64,000 nt of DNA, taken from contig NZ_CP073588.1 in NCBI RefSeq assembly GCF_021560015.1, positions 744,001 to 808,000 of the forward strand. Direction: 5' to 3'. The position numbers and the translations under genes are program-made. Positions 63,926 to 64,000 of the stretch are shown in pieces (position 1 is the stretch's first letter; each line of letters starts with the position of its first letter). Under the pieces are notes generated by a model, which was not told where the DNA came from, did not search any database, and saw nothing but the letters and a program-made list of their open reading frames with translations. This stretch comes from Shewanella vesiculosa. Lineage in GTDB: Bacteria; Pseudomonadota; Gammaproteobacteria; Enterobacterales; Shewanellaceae.

Positions 63926-64000
63926 ATGGCAGTGATAACCCAATTTGTCGTGGTCAGAGAAGGGGTGGAAAAGATGACATTTATATCGAAAAAAGAGGCT
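63926..64000 (+). CDS. yebG: DNA-damage-inducible protein YebG (N-terminal part, runs off the window)
   Basis: The first 25 residues, MAVITQFVVVREGVEKMTF and onwards, match the N-terminus of YebG, a small SOS-induced protein of unknown function. GAGG precedes ATG 63926. The LexA box just upstream fits the SOS regulation of E. coli yebG, and it neighbours letAB as in E. coli. The remainder lies beyond base 64000. Confidence 0.88.
   Translation, partial: MAVITQFVVVREGVEKMTFISKKEA

Overview
The window reads as a low-GC, marine Gammaproteobacterium chromosome, most likely a Shewanella. The evidence is the gene content and order: ppsR/ppsA next to a TrpR-type DAHP synthase, clpS-clpA next to infA-bpt-aat, a monomeric NADP isocitrate dehydrogenase beside rluE-nudJ-mnmA-hflD-purB, and letAB-rsmF-yebG. 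It is core chromosome: I see no insertion sequence, prophage, CRISPR array, rRNA or tRNA gene.

Layout. 1-9.7 kb: a glutathionyl-hydroquinone reductase fragment, a serine carboxylesterase, a 5'-nucleotidase lipoprotein behind a Pho-box-like site, an aldose epimerase, a response regulator translationally coupled to a DUF938 methyltransferase, an acyl-CoA thioesterase, a SIMPL/SixA pair and a frameshifted HD-GYP protein. 9.7-19.2 kb: aroH, ppsR, ppsA (PEP supply and use), the large FAD/Fe-S dehydrogenase ydiJ, DUF1285, MarR and Nudix genes. 19.2-28.8 kb: a four-gene operon of two DUF1538 membrane proteins, a P-II-like protein and a CBS protein; a TPR-TonB protein; a CBS protein, an OlsF-like double acyltransferase and an LpxH-like phosphatase; leucine dehydrogenase with a nearby 20-bp palindrome. 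28.8-43.3 kb: translation and protein-turnover genes (roxA, purB, hflD, mnmA, nudJ, rluE, icd, cspD, clpS, clpA, infA, bpt, aat). ClpS/ClpA and the two N-degron transferases Bpt and Aat lie within 5 kb, so nearly the whole N-end-rule pathway is here. 43.3-56.5 kb: a Nif3-like protein, a Kef-type antiporter, metG, then the long co-directional run apbC-udk-dcd-pabC-mltG-tmk-holB-pilZ-tatD. 56.5-64 kb: a structured intergenic region, rsmF, an SpmA/SpmB-like fusion, letB, two PqiA-type proteins and the SOS gene yebG with a LexA box.

The most striking pattern is a set of reading-frame breaks in conserved genes. The HD-GYP gene, mnmA (twice) and rsmF are each interrupted by a single extra base in a homopolymer. 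purB has one extra base in an 8-base run plus a nearby 2-base loss that rewrites its C-terminus. In every case the expected family sequence continues in another frame. This suggests homopolymer errors in the underlying assembly rather than real gene decay, but it should be settled with reads. The least understood biology is the DUF1538/P-II/CBS operon and the hairpin-rich region after rsmF that ends in a minus-strand terminator.
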